Origin: Methanomassiliicoccaceae archaeon UBA113
GTDB taxonomy: Archaea > Thermoplasmatota > Thermoplasmata > Methanomassiliicoccales > Methanomethylophilaceae
Length of the DNA stretch: 8,212 nt
Assembly (NCBI GenBank): GCA_002506175.1
Contig: DAXB01000081.1
Location: 1 to 8,212 of the forward strand
Reading direction: 5' to 3'
In this document: piece by piece, positions 1-6,951 of the stretch
Position numbering within the stretch: position 1 is the first letter of the stretch
How the letters are laid out: each line of letters begins with the position of its first letter
Position numbers and translations under genes: made by a program
The notes under the pieces: generated by a model
What the model was told of the DNA's origin: nothing
What the model saw: the letters and a program-made list of their open reading frames with translations, nothing else
Databases searched by the model: none

Positions 1-1
1 G

Positions 2-847
2 CCCATCCAGGACATCGTCGCCAACGCATCTGTCGTGCCCCTGCACATGGCATGGTCCGATTACAACCACTTCGAGAACCAGCGCAAGGCAGGACTCCAC
101 GCACCCGATGTGACCAACGTATTCCTTGTCACATTCCAGGGAGATGCAGCCCACAACGACCTCGGAGAGGCGTTCGCAGATGCAGTCGCCGAGAAGGCCG
201 GCGGAAGGAAGATCTCCACCGAGATCGCAGAGCACGAGTGGTCCGAGAGGTGCTACGAGTTCCGTGCAAGGAAGGTCGGAGTCGGAGAGATTCCTGCGGA
301 GGTCATCGTACCTGCCCACAACTGGGGAGAGTTCGTCGGAGTCTCATACAAGGGATTCCAGGAGATGAACATGGATGTCGGAGGAATAATCGGAGTTATG
401 GTCGACAGGTCCACAACCCTGTTCATGCCCTATTACTTCAAGGACGATGAGCTCATGACGGGAATGCTTCCCTTCGGATTCAACTTCTACCTCGGAGACA
501 AGGCGGCAGAGTTCGGCGGAAGGTCCACCGGTCTCGGAGTCTTCTTCGCATGGCAGCTCGATGTCATCCACAATGTACCCACAGTCGGAAAGATGAGGCA
601 GATCAAGACTGTCCTCGATTCCCACGATGTCGTCAACCCCGGACACGTTGTATGCGGAGCCACCAGGTTCGGAATCAACCTGTCCAAGCCTTTGATGTCC
701 ATGGCAAGCCAGCTCATCCAGGGAATTAAGAAGATGCTGCCCAAGGACAACACCTTCGCCGCTAACAAGAAGAGATTCAGATACAACGAGATGGAAATCC
801 TCAAAGTAGCTGACAGGCACCACAAGCTCGGTGACGGATCCCAGTGA
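2..847 (+). CDS. FAD-linked oxidase C-terminal part (GlcD / D-lactate dehydrogenase-like), 5' truncated
   Basis: This is the last 281 residues of a larger protein. The frame is open to the left edge, so the GTG at 35 is only an internal codon. The sequence resembles the C-terminal substrate and cap domain of FAD-dependent 2-hydroxyacid oxidoreductases (GlcD/D-lactate dehydrogenase type). The clearest marker is the ending DSHDVVNPGHVVCG near codons 205-218 of the visible part, matching the family's 'DP..i.NPGK' signature. The FAD-binding PCMH domain would lie upstream, outside the window. After the signature there is a charged tail of about 60 residues (KKMLPKDNTFAANKKRFR), which is longer than in minimal family members. 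Synonymous codons are strongly biased to C/G-ending forms plus GGA, more than in the minus-strand genes, which suggests high expression. It ends in TGA and is convergent with the NIF3 gene. The family call is fairly safe. The substrate (lactate, glycolate or other) and any HdrD-type partner cannot be read from here. Confidence 0.7.
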   Translation, partial: PIQDIVANASVVPLHMAWSDYNHFENQRKAGLHAPDVTNVFLVTFQGDAAHNDLGEAFADAVAEKAGGRKISTEIAEHEWSERCYEFRARKVGVGEIPAEVIVPAHNWGEFVGVSYKGFQEMNMDVGGIIGVMVDRSTTLFMPYYFKDDELMTGMLPFGFNFYLGDKAAEFGGRSTGLGVFFAWQLDVIHNVPTVGKMRQIKTVLDSHDVVNPGHVVCGATRFGINLSKPLMSMASQLIQGIKKMLPKDNTFAANKKRFRYNEMEILKVADRHHKLGDGSQ

Positions 848-874
848 TTTTTTCACGGTAACCTGAAACCACTT

Positions 875-900
875 ACCTGCCTTCGGGCAGGTTCTTCTTA
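875..900 (+). terminator. UUCG-tetraloop hairpin terminator after the FAD oxidase gene
   Basis: A perfect 7-bp stem, ACCTGCC (875-881) with GGCAGGT (886-892), closes a TTCG loop in the very stable C(UUCG)G context. It is followed by the pyrimidine-rich run TTCTTCTTA. It lies 27 nt after the TGA of the plus-strand gene. A T-run (848-853) directly after the stop codon may also contribute, because archaeal polymerase terminates on T-tracts. Confidence 0.65.
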
Positions 901-932
901 TTACATTTCTTTGTATTGTCCTGAATCAGCCA

Positions 933-984
933 TCTTGATTATTTCAGAATCATGATTATGACTGTACAGTCACTAGAATCAAGA
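933..984. repeat. Nested inverted repeats in the convergent intergenic region
   Basis: An outer 8-bp inverted repeat, TCTTGATT (933-940) with AATCAAGA (977-984), encloses two perfect palindromes: AATCATGATT (948-957) and TGACTGTACAGTCA (959-972). TGATTAT also occurs twice in direct orientation (936-942 and 953-959). As RNA the region could fold into an outer stem with a TGACT/AGTCA hairpin inside. As DNA, the 14-bp palindrome looks like a dimeric-protein site. There is no gene start nearby on either strand, so the role is unknown. Confidence 0.45.
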
Positions 985-1007
985 AAGGTTCCGAGAAAAG
1001 AGGAAGA

Positions 1008-1038
1008 TGACGTCGTTGCATGAACGACGTTAGTTTTT
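1008..1038. terminator. Hairpin terminator between convergent genes, probably bidirectional
   Basis: An 8-bp perfect stem, ACGTCGTT (1010-1017) with AACGACGT (1023-1030), closes the 5-nt loop GCATG. A G-T and a T-A pair extend it by two. On the plus strand a T5 run (1034-1038) follows. On the minus strand the hairpin begins about 10 nt after the NIF3 stop and is followed by a pyrimidine-rich stretch (TCTTCCTCTTTTCTC). It would therefore end transcription from both sides. Confidence 0.55.
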
Positions 1039-1042
1039 AGCA

Positions 1043-2005
1043 TCAGTTTCTGCTGAAACGAGTGAATCCCGAACAGGAGATGACATCGATGCCTTCTTTC
1101 TCCCATATGTCGCATATGAGGTTGACCCCGAGTGAATCGGATGCCATGTGTCCCGATATTATCAGGTTCACTCCAGCTTCTTTAGCCGCCTCGAAATGGT
1201 CATCTGGATAATGCATTGCGACGACGGTGTTCACACCCGCATCGGCGAGGGCCTTGTAAGTCTCCTTGGAGAATGACGTCCCTCCGTTCATCTTGACCAT
1301 GATCTTTCCGCATTCATCTTCTGGCTTGCCTAATAGGATGTTCGGAGGGCTGTTGCATCTGGATGCCTCCCTGAACTCAGGTTCGGTGTAGAACATCCGG
1401 ATAATGTCTCCGAGAGTATGGGGATCCGTTTCCTTCACCATCCGAACTAGGTATTCCTCCACCATGTTGTCAGCCGGAGCATGAATGTTGAACAGAGGCA
1501 TACCCAAGATCTTGGCGGCATCAGCCGCTTGGTTGTAGTTGAATCCCTGCATGTTCCTGAGCATCTGCTCCATACGCTTGGTGACGAGATCGTCGGCCTT
1601 CTCCTTCTCCATCCCCATGTTGGAGAACATGGCTGTCATCTGCATCATGACCTCTGGGAAGCATGTCTTCGAGGTTCCAAGAGGGTGATGGGCGACAACA
1701 GCATCGATTCTCTTCCCTCTTTCTACTAGTTTATCTGCGAGGAGGATCTCCGCCGGTGTGATGTCTATCCCCCACATGAAGCATTCGGCCTCGGTCTCTC
1801 TGGCTTTATCTGCGAGTACAGAGAAACGCGTGTCGGCGTATGGGTTCCAGAGGCGCTCGGTATCGTAGCACCCCTTCAGATAATCGGGGAGTGAATCATA
1901 CTCGGCTTTGGCGTTCTCGATGATCCTGCGGACCTCTTCATGTGTACGGAGGTCTCTCTTCATTCCCGCCTCGACCGCCAAGCGGTAGGCATCATAGATC
2001 TTCAT
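1043..2005 (-). CDS. NIF3/DUF34 family metal-binding protein
   Basis: This 320-residue protein resembles the NIF3 (NGG1p-interacting factor 3, DUF34, COG0327) family, whose members bind two metal ions; their biochemical role remains poorly settled. The metal-ligand pattern can be seen in order: HHP at 106-108, NIHAPADN at 173-180 (His175 and Asp179 in place of the family's 'HT..D'), and GHMASD at 285-290 (His286, Asp290), which matches the family's HxxxE with Asp replacing Glu. At 320 residues it is longer than compact archaeal homologues of about 250. The extra length includes a Met-rich helical stretch around 115-155. The start is ATG, with GGAG at 2010-2013 as ribosome binding site. It lies 50 nt downstream of aroC on the same strand, so it may be the operon's last gene or may use the AT-rich AAAATATGTA (2031-2040) as its own TATA element. 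No link to aromatic synthesis is implied by the family. Confidence 0.72.
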   Translation of the reverse strand: MKIYDAYRLAVEAGMKRDLRTHEEVRRIIENAKAEYDSLPDYLKGCYDTERLWNPYADTRFSVLADKARETEAECFMWGIDITPAEILLADKLVERGKRIDAVVAHHPLGTSKTCFPEVMMQMTAMFSNMGMEKEKADDLVTKRMEQMLRNMQGFNYNQAADAAKILGMPLFNIHAPADNMVEEYLVRMVKETDPHTLGDIIRMFYTEPEFREASRCNSPPNILLGKPEDECGKIMVKMNGGTSFSKETYKALADAGVNTVVAMHYPDDHFEAAKEAGVNLIISGHMASDSLGVNLICDIWEKEGIDVISCSGFTRFSRN

Positions 2006-2055
2006 AGGTCTCCGGATGCCGGTTCGACATTACATATTTTGCTGAAGGATCGAGC

Positions 2056-3126
2056 TTATTCCTCATTATCGAAGCATAGGTCCTGATCCATCACGGCGAG
2101 TGCCGTCATGGCCTCAACCACAGGCACCGCACGGGGTACGATGCAGGGATCATGTCTGCCTTTGACGGAGATCGAATCATCCAGCATCGTCTCCAGATTG
2201 ACAGTGTGCTGCATCTTACCGATGGAAGGTGTGGGTTTGAATGCTACATTGAATGTCAAAGGCATGCCGTTGCTCATGCCTCCGCAGACACCGCCCATGT
2301 TATTGGACAGTGCTGTAATGTGTCCGTTCTCAACTGTGTATCCATCATTGCTCTGAGATCCCATGATCTCCGTGAGTTCGAATCCTTTTCCGAACTCCAC
2401 GCCCTTGACAGCAGGTATCGAAAACATCATCCTGGCAATCGATACATCCAAGGCATCGAACCAGATTCCGCCGAAACCAATCGGTAGTCCTGTTACACAG
2501 CAACCCACTATCCCTCCGACGCTGTCCTGCTGCTCCGAAGCCATCTTGATGACTCTTTGCATCTTCCGGTCCAGTTCTGCCGTAGTAGCACGGGTCTTGA
2601 ATTGTTCGGAACCCTTTATCTCTTCGAAGGAATGATCCACATCATCGTATATGTCGTGGATTCTCTTTGAATAAGCCGCTATATCGATTCCTTTTGCATG
2701 CAGATACTGTTCGGCAATCGATCCAGCCGCTACCAGAGGTGCGGTCATCCTTCCCGAGAACTGGCCTCCTCCATTGATATCGAAATCCTTGAACCTTATA
2801 AGGGCTGGAAGGTCTGCGTGTCCGGGCCTCGGAGTCTTGTCCAGTCCGGAGTATGACGAATTGTCACAGTTATTATTCATTATCTTCAGCATCACAGAAG
2901 TGGAAATAACTCTGCCATCTTTCACTCCGTGTTCAAAAATCACTTCATCGGCTTCATCCCTGGGTGTGCCTATGCCGTACGACGGTTTTCTCAGAACCAT
3001 CTTCCTTGACACTGCATCAGTGTCGATGACCATATCTTTGGGAAGTCCCTCGATGATGCACCCCACGCAATCGCCGTGGCTGCTGCCGAATAGGCTGACC
3101 TTCAATCTGTTGCCTACCGAGTACAT
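2056..3126 (-). CDS. aroC: Chorismate synthase
   Basis: It catalyses the last common step: 5-enolpyruvylshikimate 3-phosphate to chorismate plus phosphate, using reduced FMN, in the cytoplasm. All family signatures are present. They are GSSHGD at 14-19 (active-site His17), RPGHAD at 100-105 (His103), the GGQFSGRMTAP block at 120-130, GGVCGGMSNG at 278-287, and KGRHDPC at 322-328 followed by PRAVPVVEAM. Length (356 aa) is normal for the family and shows no truncation. The start is ATG at 3126, one nt after the aroA stop, with GAGGTG (3132-3137) as ribosome binding site inside the end of aroA, so translation is probably coupled. It ends in TAA, the only non-TGA terminus in the window. No flavin reductase domain is fused, so reduced FMN must come from elsewhere. 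Confidence 0.97.
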   Translation of the reverse strand: MYSVGNRLKVSLFGSSHGDCVGCIIEGLPKDMVIDTDAVSRKMVLRKPSYGIGTPRDEADEVIFEHGVKDGRVISTSVMLKIMNNNCDNSSYSGLDKTPRPGHADLPALIRFKDFDINGGGQFSGRMTAPLVAAGSIAEQYLHAKGIDIAAYSKRIHDIYDDVDHSFEEIKGSEQFKTRATTAELDRKMQRVIKMASEQQDSVGGIVGCCVTGLPIGFGGIWFDALDVSIARMMFSIPAVKGVEFGKGFELTEIMGSQSNDGYTVENGHITALSNNMGGVCGGMSNGMPLTFNVAFKPTPSIGKMQHTVNLETMLDDSISVKGRHDPCIVPRAVPVVEAMTALAVMDQDLCFDNEE

Positions 3127-3127
3127 C

Positions 3128-4378
3128 TCAGCACCTCATCCCCAGACTACGGACGGAATTGATGAATCTTGGGTACGAAACATTCCAGCATCCATCATCC
3201 TCCATGGATACAGGTCCTTCCGATACCAAGGATGCGACGGCTGCCGCCATCATAACCCTATGGTCGCCGCCGTGTTCTATCCTTCCACCTCTGAGACGGT
3301 CAGTTCCGTTTATAATGCATCCGTCTTCCGTTGCCTCGATATCCGCCCCGAGGGTTTTCAGCATAGATACTGTGGAGGCGATCCTGTCAGTTTCCTTGTA
3401 TCTGAGATGTGAAGCCCCATACAGTCTGCTTTTTCCTTCGGCCACGCTCATCATCACGGCTACAATGGGGAAGAGATCGGGTGTAGAGGACACATCCACA
3501 TCCGCGGATTTGAGTCTGCCCGAAGATTCACATCTGACAGAACCATCTTTTTGATCAATCCTGCATCCTGCATCTTTTAGGATGTCTATGATGCGGGCAT
3601 CGCCCTGGGGGATGTTCGAATTCAATCCCAGGACAGTAACCTCTCCGGACAGACCGCCTGCAGCCAGGATGAATGCGGATGATGACCAGTCGCCCGGTAT
3701 ATCCAAGTCAGTGGGCCTGTATTTAACCGGGTCTACTACGTATCCTGAATCCGTCTTCCTCAATGAGGCCCCGAAGTATCTCATCATCTGGACAGTCATG
3801 TCTATGTATGGTCCGGAGACAGCGTCCCCTTCTATTTCGACAGTCATCCGCCTGCCGATCATCGGCGATACCATCAGCACCGATGATATGAATTGTGAGC
3901 TCATAGTCCCGTCTACAGTCAATATGTCCTTTTCTATGGGGCCTTTGACTGTTATCGGTGCATGTCCTTCAGTTGAACCGCAAGATGCTCCGCAGGTTTC
4001 AAAGGTATCCAGAAGCGGCTGCATCGGCCTTCTGCAAAGCGATTCGTCTCCAGAGAGAACGGTTTTGTGAGGGAATAGGGCTGAAACACCGGCCATCATC
4101 CTCAGTGTGGTTCCGGAGTTGCCTGCATTGATCACTTCCTCGGGAGCATGGAGTCCATTTGATTCTACCGTTATACAACCATCATTCAGGGTAATCGAGG
4201 CACCGAAGCATCTGATTGCTTCGATTGTTGACATGGTATCTTTCGATATGAGCGGATTATTCAGAACGCATCTGCCTCCGGAGAGGGATGCCAGTAATAG
4301 TGCCCTATGAGTGCAGCTTTTTGAAGGCGGTGCTGTGACGGTGCCGCAGATCTTTCCACCGTTGAATGCAATATCCAT
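3128..4378 (-). CDS. aroA: 3-phosphoshikimate 1-carboxyvinyltransferase (EPSP synthase)
   Basis: It transfers the enolpyruvyl group of PEP to shikimate 3-phosphate. The two-domain inside-out barrel fold is inferred from the family. Visible signatures are PPSKSCTHRA at 17-26 (Lys20, Ser21 and Arg25, substrate binding), NAGNSGTTLR at 84-93, SSQF at 160-163, STPDLFP at 298-304 (catalytic Asp301), LRYKETDRI at 325-333 (Lys328, Glu329, Arg332) and DHRVMM at 372-377. At 416 aa it is complete. The Gly of the GN(S/A)GT loop is retained, as in the glyphosate-sensitive form, although sensitivity cannot be judged from this alone. The start is ATG at 4378, 19 nt after the dehydroquinate synthase stop, with GAGAGG (4387-4392) upstream. 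The final TGA is one nt from the aroC ATG. Confidence 0.97.
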   Translation of the reverse strand: MDIAFNGGKICGTVTAPPSKSCTHRALLLASLSGGRCVLNNPLISKDTMSTIEAIRCFGASITLNDGCITVESNGLHAPEEVINAGNSGTTLRMMAGVSALFPHKTVLSGDESLCRRPMQPLLDTFETCGASCGSTEGHAPITVKGPIEKDILTVDGTMSSQFISSVLMVSPMIGRRMTVEIEGDAVSGPYIDMTVQMMRYFGASLRKTDSGYVVDPVKYRPTDLDIPGDWSSSAFILAAGGLSGEVTVLGLNSNIPQGDARIIDILKDAGCRIDQKDGSVRCESSGRLKSADVDVSSTPDLFPIVAVMMSVAEGKSRLYGASHLRYKETDRIASTVSMLKTLGADIEATEDGCIINGTDRLRGGRIEHGGDHRVMMAAAVASLVSEGPVSMEDDGCWNVSYPRFINSVRSLGMRC

Positions 4379-4397
4379 AGAACCAGCCTCTCGGGAA

Positions 4398-5420
4398 TCA
4401 TTTTTCGGAAACCGTCTCGTTCACAGGCATTCCGAAATGCTTTCCGCCGGTTCCGAGCTTGACAAGGACACGGTCGCCTTCTTTCAGCATAGTCACAGAT
4501 ATAGAACCGTCTGATGTGACCATCTTTATGGTCTCGGCATTCTGGAGCATTATCGAGTATTCTCTTTCGCCGTCTGTAGCCGTTACCATGATCAGAGGTC
4601 TTCTCTCTATCTTGGATCTGCCTACGGTGGCTGTCCTGGTCCTGCCCTTTGAATCGCAGAGAAGAACACGTTCGCCGGCAGAGATCTCCGACAGATACAT
4701 GGTTCTTCCGTTGGGGGCCTCTATGTAGCAGTGGACCGCACCTGCATTGACTCTGAAGGGCCTGCTTGAGACGTATCCGCTATCCTCGCTCTCGGATTGT
4801 ACGAGGAAAAGGCAGTCGGAATAGGATCCGACGAGCATACCCTCCCCCGGGACCATCATGCTGCAGGTGTCTACGCAGACCCTGTCTCCAACATCCATCG
4901 GCGTTACGGAGACGATCTTGACTTCTTTCAGCGATATATCCGGGCTTGCAGAGTATCTTTCTGCCAGGCTGCGGATCTCATCTGCGCTGGCGGATGTGAA
5001 TATGACTCCATCTACGCCTTTCTCCATCACAGACATGTACAGGTCTGTCTGTTCGGAATTATCAGCACGGATGAACAGTTCCGTCCCTGTCCCTTCGTAA
5101 TTGGCTATCAAATTCTCCAAAGGGATCACAGTCCAATCCGTTGTGGACGCTATGACGATCTTCTTCTTCCCGGCAAGAGATATAGCATATTCCTGGGATT
5201 CCGGGCCGTCGATATCAATAATCTCTAGGTTCGGATCAGAGAACGCACCCTCCCTTGTGTAAAACGCCTCCATCCTGCCCAGAGTCTCGAACTTCTCATC
5301 CCCTTCCCTCAAGATGAACGAAGTTATTCCGGATTCGAGGCCGGAAGTCACGATATCTTTCCTCTCGGATTCGGATTCCGGGCCGTCGGCTCTGAGTATG
5401 ATCCTTCCCAAGGCTGTCAC
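4398..5420 (-). CDS. 3-dehydroquinate synthase II (archaeal type)
   Basis: In the archaeal pathway this enzyme converts 2-amino-3,7-dideoxy-D-threo-hept-6-ulosonate to 3-dehydroquinate by NAD-dependent oxidative deamination and cyclisation (the MJ1249 type, EC 1.4.1.24). It replaces the DAHP-using AroB of bacteria. At 340 aa it has the usual family length. Recognisable family blocks are KKIVIASTTDWTVIPLENLIA-like sequence at 86-106, GEGMLVGSYSDCLFLVQSE at 192-210, RPFRVNAGAVHCYI at 220-233, and GRTMYLSEISAGERVLL at 238-254. The start codon is GTG (5418-5420). It overlaps the stop of the upstream ADH synthase gene as GTGA, which couples the two translations and fits their consecutive reactions. 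An earlier start would run into the upstream gene, and the N-terminus matches the family's 'ESGI' region at 29-32. Confidence 0.93.
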   Translation of the reverse strand: MTALGRIILRADGPESESERKDIVTSGLESGITSFILREGDEKFETLGRMEAFYTREGAFSDPNLEIIDIDGPESQEYAISLAGKKKIVIASTTDWTVIPLENLIANYEGTGTELFIRADNSEQTDLYMSVMEKGVDGVIFTSASADEIRSLAERYSASPDISLKEVKIVSVTPMDVGDRVCVDTCSMMVPGEGMLVGSYSDCLFLVQSESEDSGYVSSRPFRVNAGAVHCYIEAPNGRTMYLSEISAGERVLLCDSKGRTRTATVGRSKIERRPLIMVTATDGEREYSIMLQNAETIKMVTSDGSISVTMLKEGDRVLVKLGTGGKHFGMPVNETVSEK

Positions 5421-6208
5421 CTCAGGAACCTGGACGCATCTTCGACGGACGTTCCGTCCAGTACGATGCTGGATATGGCCTTCGTGATGCCTAGCACGTT
5501 CTTGTTCTGGAAGATGTTCCTTCCGATGGAAACTCCGTGTCCTCCAGCCTCTATGGAGTCATGCACCATGTTGAGGATGTCCATGTCGGAATCCATCTTA
5601 GGCCCTCCTGCTATGATGATCGGTGCCAGTGCTCCTCTGCACACATTCCTGAATGAATCGATGTCGCCGGTATAGCTGCATTTAACCAGGTCAGCGCCGA
5701 TCTCCGAAGCTGCCCTGGCGCAGTGGGCGATGGCATCCGGGTCGAAAGAATCCTTGACACCGGGTCCGCGGGGATAGGCCATGACTATGAGGGGCATGCC
5801 CCATTCGTTGCACTGTTCGGATATCATCCCCGCTGTTTCGAGCATGATTGGTTCGTCCTCCGCACCGAAGTTGATATGGATCGATACCGCATCTGCACCG
5901 AATTTGATCGCTTCTTCCACAGTGGTGATCTGGACTTTGCTGTTCCTGGTAGGGCCGAGTTCGGTGGATGCGGACAGATGCATTATGAGACCCACGTCCC
6001 TGCCAGACCTGCGATAAGAGTATTTCACAAGACCCTTGTGCATCAGAACGGCTGTGGCGCCTCCGTTCGCAACGTCATCGACTGTCTTCTTCATATCGAT
6101 GAGTCCATCCATCGGTCCGACCGATATGCCGTGGTCCATAGGTACGATGACCGCGTTACCGGTTTTCCTATCCGTTATCCTTTCCATGCGGATATCTTTG
6201 CCGAACAT
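5417..6208 (-). CDS. 2-amino-3,7-dideoxy-D-threo-hept-6-ulosonate (ADH) synthase
   Basis: This is the first committed enzyme of the archaeal route to dehydroquinate. It is a class I aldolase-like transaldolase that joins a 6-deoxy-5-ketofructose phosphate-derived unit with L-aspartate semialdehyde (the MJ0400 type, EC 2.2.1.10). The TIM-barrel protein of 263 aa carries PMDHG at 23-27 (Asp25), AYPRGPG at 144-150 (Tyr145, catalytic acid) and DLVKCSYTGD at 173-182 (Lys176, Schiff base). From memory, these three sit at a constant offset of eight from the MJ0400 catalytic residues Asp33, Tyr153 and Lys184, which supports both identity and start. The phosphate-binding IIAGGPKMDSD segment follows near 209-219. 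The related fructose-bisphosphate aldolases are the main alternative. The immediate overlap with dehydroquinate synthase II makes the aromatic role much more likely. The start is ATG with GGAGG six nt upstream. Confidence 0.93.
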   Translation of the reverse strand: MFGKDIRMERITDRKTGNAVIVPMDHGISVGPMDGLIDMKKTVDDVANGGATAVLMHKGLVKYSYRRSGRDVGLIMHLSASTELGPTRNSKVQITTVEEAIKFGADAVSIHINFGAEDEPIMLETAGMISEQCNEWGMPLIVMAYPRGPGVKDSFDPDAIAHCARAASEIGADLVKCSYTGDIDSFRNVCRGALAPIIIAGGPKMDSDMDILNMVHDSIEAGGHGVSIGRNIFQNKNVLGITKAISSIVLDGTSVEDASRFLR

Positions 6209-6281
6209 CAGGAGCCTCCGTCAGAACGTAATAACAAGGATGATAAAGAGATTTTCAAAGCGTCTCTTGCTTTTTATGAAG
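6209..6281 (-). promoter_or_regulatory. Leader of the aro gene cluster: TATA-like elements and strong ribosome binding site
   Basis: This 73-bp gap separates the HAD stop from the ADH synthase ATG and is the longest minus-strand gap in the window. GGAGG (6215-6219) lies six nt before the ATG and is the best Shine-Dalgarno match seen. Two AT-rich stretches could be TATA boxes: CATAAAAA (6271-6278) and CTTTATCA (6241-6248). With archaeal spacing of about 25 nt they would give leaders of roughly 40 and 10-15 nt. No riboswitch or attenuator fold was recognised. Read-through from the ycaO-HAD pair is equally possible. Confidence 0.35.
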
Positions 6282-6947
6282 TCAGAGGTATTTCACGACA
6301 TCTCCGGCATACTCGACTACCCTCATCTCGGGATCCTCATCATTCCATGATTCTCTGTCCATGGATCCGGACAGGACTCCTATGAAGGATGCCCCAGCAT
6401 CCCTGGCGGAGTAATAGTCGGTGCGGTTATCTCCCAGGTAGAGGATCTCCGAGGGCAAGACTCCAAGTTCCTTCGCGAACGAGATCATGGCCTTGGGCGA
6501 TGGCTTGGCATCGTCATAATCCGTGCAGTCCCTTCCGACCACGGCATCGAACCTATCCAATACTCCAGCCACGTCGAGAGCCTTCATTCCGTACTCGCGG
6601 CTCCCGCGGGTGAGGAGGCCTATTTTCAAACCTTTCGATTTTATTGTGTCGAGACACTCCACTGAACCAGGGAAAGGCTCGGCTTCATCTACGAATTGCA
6701 GTTCAACGGATGTCAGAAGGTCATCTATCTCTTTGTCGATGGCAGGTATCTCGTCTACGCGTCCGTTCGTCATGAGCCAATCGCGGATGGGTTTCCTCAT
6801 GCGTTTCTTCGTTGTGAATTCAAGGGACGAGAATGGGATGCCGTGTTTCTCGCATACTATCTGATCGGATATCCCCAATGTGTAGTAGTCGACATGCGTT
6901 TTGAGGAACGTGCCGTCCAGATCGAATCCAACAGCTTTGATGGTCAT
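6282..6947 (-). CDS. HAD-superfamily hydrolase (phosphoglycolate phosphatase-like)
   Basis: This is a cytoplasmic phosphatase-like protein of 221 aa with the four HAD motifs in order. Motif I is FDLDGT at 8-13 (nucleophile Asp9, acid/base Asp11). Motif II is LLTRG at 111-115 (Thr113). Motif III is the Lys148 of AKPSPKA. Motif IV is LGDNRTD at 171-177 (Asp173 and Asp177, Mg binding). A helical cap is inserted between motifs I and II (about residues 18-90), as in the subfamily I phosphoglycolate phosphatase group. The substrate cannot be told from sequence. The ATG lies four nt after the ycaO stop (TGATAGGATG), so it is probably translated together with ycaO. A 73-bp gap separates it from ADH synthase. 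It could be a housekeeping phosphatase or serve either neighbour, and nothing in the protein decides this. Confidence 0.85.
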   Translation of the reverse strand: MTIKAVGFDLDGTFLKTHVDYYTLGISDQIVCEKHGIPFSSLEFTTKKRMRKPIRDWLMTNGRVDEIPAIDKEIDDLLTSVELQFVDEAEPFPGSVECLDTIKSKGLKIGLLTRGSREYGMKALDVAGVLDRFDAVVGRDCTDYDDAKPSPKAMISFAKELGVLPSEILYLGDNRTDYYSARDAGASFIGVLSGSMDRESWNDEDPEMRVVEYAGDVVKYL

Positions 6948-6951
6948 CCTA

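Noticed and set aside
344..856. Minus-strand 170-codon frame antisense to the FAD oxidase gene
   Set aside because: The plus strand has the family signature and strong codon bias, so the antisense frame is a by-product of that bias.
848..1042. Possible tRNA or other known RNA gene in the convergent intergenic region
   Set aside because: No cloverleaf, T-loop or conserved tRNA boxes were found; the hairpins there are explained as terminators plus the unexplained palindromes.
2774..3412. Plus-strand 212-codon frame across the aroC-aroA junction
   Set aside because: It is antisense to two well-supported genes, has no recognisable domain or ribosome binding site, and is explained by codon composition of the real genes.
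5196..5388. Exact 16-nt direct repeat GGATTCCGGGCCGTCG at 5196-5211 and 5373-5388 within dehydroquinate synthase II
   Set aside because: Both copies encode DGPES in the same frame. This is probably chance or local codon preference, with no associated mobile or regulatory structure.
5723..6385. Plus-strand 220-codon frame antisense to ADH synthase and the end of the HAD gene
   Set aside because: It has His/Arg-rich composition without motifs, and the opposite strand carries clear enzymes with catalytic residues.
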